From positions 434,001-498,000 of the forward strand of contig NZ_CP019508.1 of NCBI RefSeq assembly GCF_002002865.1: 64,000 bases of DNA, given 5' to 3'. Origin of the DNA: Brevundimonas sp. LM2. GTDB taxonomy: Bacteria; Pseudomonadota; Alphaproteobacteria; Caulobacterales; Caulobacteraceae. This document shows, piece after piece, positions 61,173 to 64,000 of the stretch. The position numbers were made by a program, and so were the translations under genes. Each line of letters begins with the position of its first letter. Within the stretch, counting starts at the first letter, position 1. The notes beneath the pieces are model-generated. The model did no database searches. It was not told where the DNA came from and saw only the letters and a list, made by a program, of their open reading frames with translations.

Positions 61173-62765
61173 ATGCTGGCCAGTATCGCGACGGTGGCGT
61201 TCGAGGGGGTCGAGGCGCGCCGCGTCGCGGTTGAGGTTCAGCTCATCGGACGGGATGGGGAGACGATCTTCTCGATCGTCGGCCTGCCCGACAAGGCGGT
61301 GGCCGAGAGCCGGGAGCGGGTGCGGGGGGCCTTCGCCGGGATCGGTCTGGCCCTGCCGGCCAAGCGGATCATCGCCAACCTGGCCCCCGCCGACCTGCCC
61401 AAGGAGGGCAGCCATTTCGACCTGCCGATCGCCCTAGCCCTGCTGGCGGCCCTGGGGGTGATCCAGCCCGATGCCCTGCACGGCTGGGCGGCGCTCGGCG
61501 AGCTGGGGCTGGACGGGCGGATCCAGCCGGTCGGGGGAACGCTGCCGGCCGCCGTGGCCGCCTCGGCCATGGGGCTGGGGCTGATCTGTCCCGAGGCCAA
61601 CGGGCCGGAGGCGGCCTGGGTCGGCGACGTCTCGATCCTGGCCCCCCGCTCGCTGATCGGGCTGATCAATCATTTCAAGGGCACGACGATCCTGCGCGCG
61701 CCCGAACCGGGGCCGGTGCGGTCGGGCGCGGCGGTGCCGGACCTGCGCGAGGTCAAGGGGCAGGAAAGCGCGAAGCGGGCGCTGGAGGTGGCCGCCGCCG
61801 GCGGGCACAACCTGTTGTTCGTCGGCCCGCCCGGCTCGGGCAAGTCGATGATGGCCCAGCGCCTGCCCGGCCTGCTGCCACCGCTGACGCCGCAGGAGCT
61901 GCTGGAGACCTCCATGGTCTGCTCGGTCGCCGGCCTGATCGAGCGCGGAGCCCTGACGCGGGACCGGCCGTTCCGCAGCCCGCACCATTCGGCCTCGATG
62001 GCGGCCCTGACCGGCGGAGGCCTGCGGGCCAAACCAGGGGAGGCGTCGCTGGCGCACAACGGCGTGCTGTTCCTCGACGAACTGCCGGAATACTCCGCCC
62101 AGGCCCTCGACAGTCTGAGGGCCCCGCTGGAGACGGGCGAGATCGTGGTCGCCCGGGCCAATGCCCATGTCCGCTATCCGGCGCGATTCCAGCTGGTGGC
62201 GGCGATGAACCCTTGCCGCTGCGGCATGGGCGGGGCGGGCAAGGGGGCCTGCGGCAAGGCCCCCCGCTGCCAGCGGGACTATCAGAACCGCATCTCGGGC
62301 CCGATGTTCGATCGCATCGACCTGACGGTGGAGACCCCGCCGGTCACCGCCGCCGACATGGCCCTGCCCAGCCCCGCCGAGGGCACGGCCGAGGCCGCCG
62401 CCCGCGTCGCCGTGGCCCGCGCCATGCAGGAGGACCGGGTGCGCGCGGCCGGGCTGGATCCGCTCCAGGCCCTGAACGCCCGTGCGTCCGGTGAGGTGCT
62501 GGAGCGGTTCGCCACGCCCGACGAGGCGGGCCGGGCCCTGCTGATGCGGGCCGGAGAGGCCGGGGGCCTGACCGCGCGCGGCTGGACCCGGACCCTGCGC
62601 CTGGCCCGCACCATCGCCGATCTGGAAGGGGCGACCGGCGTCCTGCGCCGTCACATCGCCGAGGCCCTGATCTATCGGCGCACGACCGTCGGGGCCCAGG
62701 GCGATTTCGAGCGCCAGGGCGGCGGGCACAGAGACGCGACGGGGGCCGCCCTGGCCGCCTGGTAG
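61173..62765 (+). CDS. comM: ComM/YifB family AAA ATPase
   Basis: A 530-residue Mg-chelatase-like ATPase. An N-terminal ChlI-type domain (VEVQLIGRDGETIFSIVGLPDKAVAESRERV) precedes Walker A FVGPPGSGKSMMAQRLPGLLP, Walker B GVLFLDELPEY, and the zinc-like NPCRCGMGGAGKGACGKAPRCQRDYQNRISGP. ComM helps branch migration during DNA uptake by natural transformation. Start ATG 61173. Confidence 0.92.
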   Translation: MLASIATVAFEGVEARRVAVEVQLIGRDGETIFSIVGLPDKAVAESRERVRGAFAGIGLALPAKRIIANLAPADLPKEGSHFDLPIALALLAALGVIQPDALHGWAALGELGLDGRIQPVGGTLPAAVAASAMGLGLICPEANGPEAAWVGDVSILAPRSLIGLINHFKGTTILRAPEPGPVRSGAAVPDLREVKGQESAKRALEVAAAGGHNLLFVGPPGSGKSMMAQRLPGLLPPLTPQELLETSMVCSVAGLIERGALTRDRPFRSPHHSASMAALTGGGLRAKPGEASLAHNGVLFLDELPEYSAQALDSLRAPLETGEIVVARANAHVRYPARFQLVAAMNPCRCGMGGAGKGACGKAPRCQRDYQNRISGPMFDRIDLTVETPPVTAADMALPSPAEGTAEAAARVAVARAMQEDRVRAAGLDPLQALNARASGEVLERFATPDEAGRALLMRAGEAGGLTARGWTRTLRLARTIADLEGATGVLRRHIAEALIYRRTTVGAQGDFERQGGGHRDATGAALAAW

Positions 62766-62822
62766 GCGCTAGGTCGTCGTTAACGCCTGTTGCCGCACAG
62801 TCGAGCTCCAGCGGAGGCGACC

Positions 62823-64000
62823 ATGGCGCGGCGGGCGAAGACTTCAGCGGCGGCACCCGGAGGGGCCGATCCCTTTCTGCGGCTGATGAGCCACGAGATG
62901 CGCACGCCGCTCAACGGCGTCATCGGCATGCTGGGTCTTCTGACCCGAACCCGGTTGGACGGAGCCCAGCGCGCCTATGCCGAGGCGGCCAAGGATTCGG
63001 CCGAACACCTGCTGGGTCTGGTCAACGACCTGCTCGACTATTCGCGGCTGGAAGCCGGCAAGCTGGACTTCGACCTGGCCCCCGTGGACCTGGAAGGCCT
63101 GGTGCGCGGCGTGGCCGAGCTGCTGAGCCCGCGCGCCCACGACAAGGGGCTGGAGATCGTCTGGTCGGTCTCGGCCGACACCCCCGAGATCCTGGCCGAC
63201 GAGGGCCGGCTGCGGCAGGTGCTGTTCAACCTGGCGGGCAATGCGGTGAAATTCACCGATCGAGGCGGCGTCCGCATCGCCGTCGAGCGGCTTTCGATCA
63301 GGGACGGGGGCGGGCCCGACGATCGGCCGACCCTGGCCATCATTGTCGACGACACCGGGCCCGGCGTCCCGGTCGAGGCCCGCGCCCGCATCTTCGAGGA
63401 GTTCGGCCACGTCGACGCCTCGGACGCCACCCGTCACGGCGGGGCCGGCCTGGGTCTGGCGGTCGTGCAGAAACTGGCGCGCGCCATGGGCGGTTCGGTC
63501 ACGGTCGAGGATCGGCCCGACGCCGGCGCGGCGGGCGGATCGCGCTTCCGCTTCGAGGCGACCTTCGACGCCGCCCCCGACGTCGAGCCGCGGGGACGGC
63601 CCCTGGACGGCCTGCCCGTCGCGGTGCGCAGCCCCGACGCCTTCGTCCGCGCCGCGGCCGAGGCCCAGGTGGTCGCCAGCGGCGGCACGGCCTGGCCCGC
63701 CGGCGACCTGGCTCCCGTGACCCTGGTCGACCATGCCGAGACCGTCGGCACCGGCCTGCCCCTGGCGATCATGCCGGACGGCGGGCACAGCATCATCCTG
63801 CTGAAGCCTTCCGAGCGCGACCTCATCGCCCGCTACCGCGCCGTCGGCTTCATGGGCTATCTGATCAAGCCGCTGCGGCGGGCCTCCCTGGTGGAGCGCG
63901 TGCTGGCCGTTTCGCAGGCCGAGGGCGGCCCGGGCGTGCCGCGCCTGGCGGCGCCCGAGGACGACCGCGTCCAGCCGGTGCGGTTCGCCGGGACCCGCGT
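62823..64000 (+). CDS. Hybrid sensor histidine kinase (cut off by window edge)
   Basis: The frame is open to the window end, 392 residues visible. It lacks a membrane segment and starts almost at once with HisKA: FLRLMSHEMRTPLNGVIGMLGLL, with the acceptor His. The ATPase has GNAVKFTDRGG, DDTGPGVPVEARARIFEEFG and GAGLGLAVVQKLARAMGG. A receiver-like domain follows (LPVAVRSPDA ... VGFMGYLIKPLRRASLVERV) with weak acidic-pocket residues, so it may be a pseudo-receiver with a true one beyond the edge. Soluble BarA/ArcB-like hybrid kinase. Confidence 0.9.
   Translation, partial: MARRAKTSAAAPGGADPFLRLMSHEMRTPLNGVIGMLGLLTRTRLDGAQRAYAEAAKDSAEHLLGLVNDLLDYSRLEAGKLDFDLAPVDLEGLVRGVAELLSPRAHDKGLEIVWSVSADTPEILADEGRLRQVLFNLAGNAVKFTDRGGVRIAVERLSIRDGGGPDDRPTLAIIVDDTGPGVPVEARARIFEEFGHVDASDATRHGGAGLGLAVVQKLARAMGGSVTVEDRPDAGAAGGSRFRFEATFDAAPDVEPRGRPLDGLPVAVRSPDAFVRAAAEAQVVASGGTAWPAGDLAPVTLVDHAETVGTGLPLAIMPDGGHSIILLKPSERDLIARYRAVGFMGYLIKPLRRASLVERVLAVSQAEGGPGVPRLAAPEDDRVQPVRFAGTR

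Overview
The window reads as a junction between a high-GC alphaproteobacterial chromosome and an integrated conjugative element (ICE). The chromosomal part points to Caulobacterales, most likely Brevundimonas or a close relative. It carries a DivL orthologue with tyrosine in place of the phospho-acceptor histidine, a PriA missing one zinc knuckle, and a divergent phytase/TonB-receptor pair. The species assignment is inference from gene content.

ICE, positions 1 to about 34928. The element enters from the left and ends at the 3' half of a tRNA-Gly(GCC) gene (34884-34928), which I read as one attachment site, with a P4-type tyrosine recombinase (33422-34711) just inside. The mating-pair-formation operon is split: trbB lies at 56-1012, while trbC-D-E-J-L-F-G-I, traF and a lytic transglycosylase lie at 14152-23327. 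A diverged tail of a second trbB (13741-13882, with an in-frame stop) sits before trbC, so the junction looks like recombination between related ICEs.

Cargo between trbB and trbC (1103-13508). A LysR regulator (7574-8449) lies in the middle of genes typical of sulfite or redox stress. These are an exporter-type TDT protein, a DsbA-like thioredoxin, malate dehydrogenase, OsmC, a SorA-type molybdoenzyme broken by three frameshifts, its cytochrome c, uracil-DNA glycosylase, DUF305, a YVTN beta-propeller and a metallo-beta-lactamase-fold protein. A shared palindrome, CGTTCG-N7-CGAACG or close to it, lies before three of the transcription units, which suggests one regulon. A separate fluoride unit follows: promoter, fluoride riboswitch, CLC-F antiporter and DUF190 protein.

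ICE control and defence region (23324-33294). Two small HTH proteins follow the trb operon; one is AlpA-like and a candidate excisionase. Then comes a dense set of probable phage-defence genes: a minus-strand run of AbiF-like HEPN protein, a DUF4365-like nuclease, DUF2441 and DUF7662; a second HEPN/Abi_C-like gene divergent from a 657-residue GHKL-ATPase/nuclease fusion; and the toxin-antitoxin pair AbiEi/AbiEii.

Chromosome, 34929-64000. Mostly housekeeping genes: beta-propeller phytase and TonB receptor, a degenerate histidine kinase, dihydrolipoyl dehydrogenase, an SDR, XerC with DUF484, transaldolase, PriA, LigD, an M16 protease, DUF3072, a zincin, DivL, a HAD phosphatase, glutathione synthetase, a ComM-type ATPase and the start of a hybrid histidine kinase. 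Three intergenic regions hold REP-like or heptamer-based inverted repeats.
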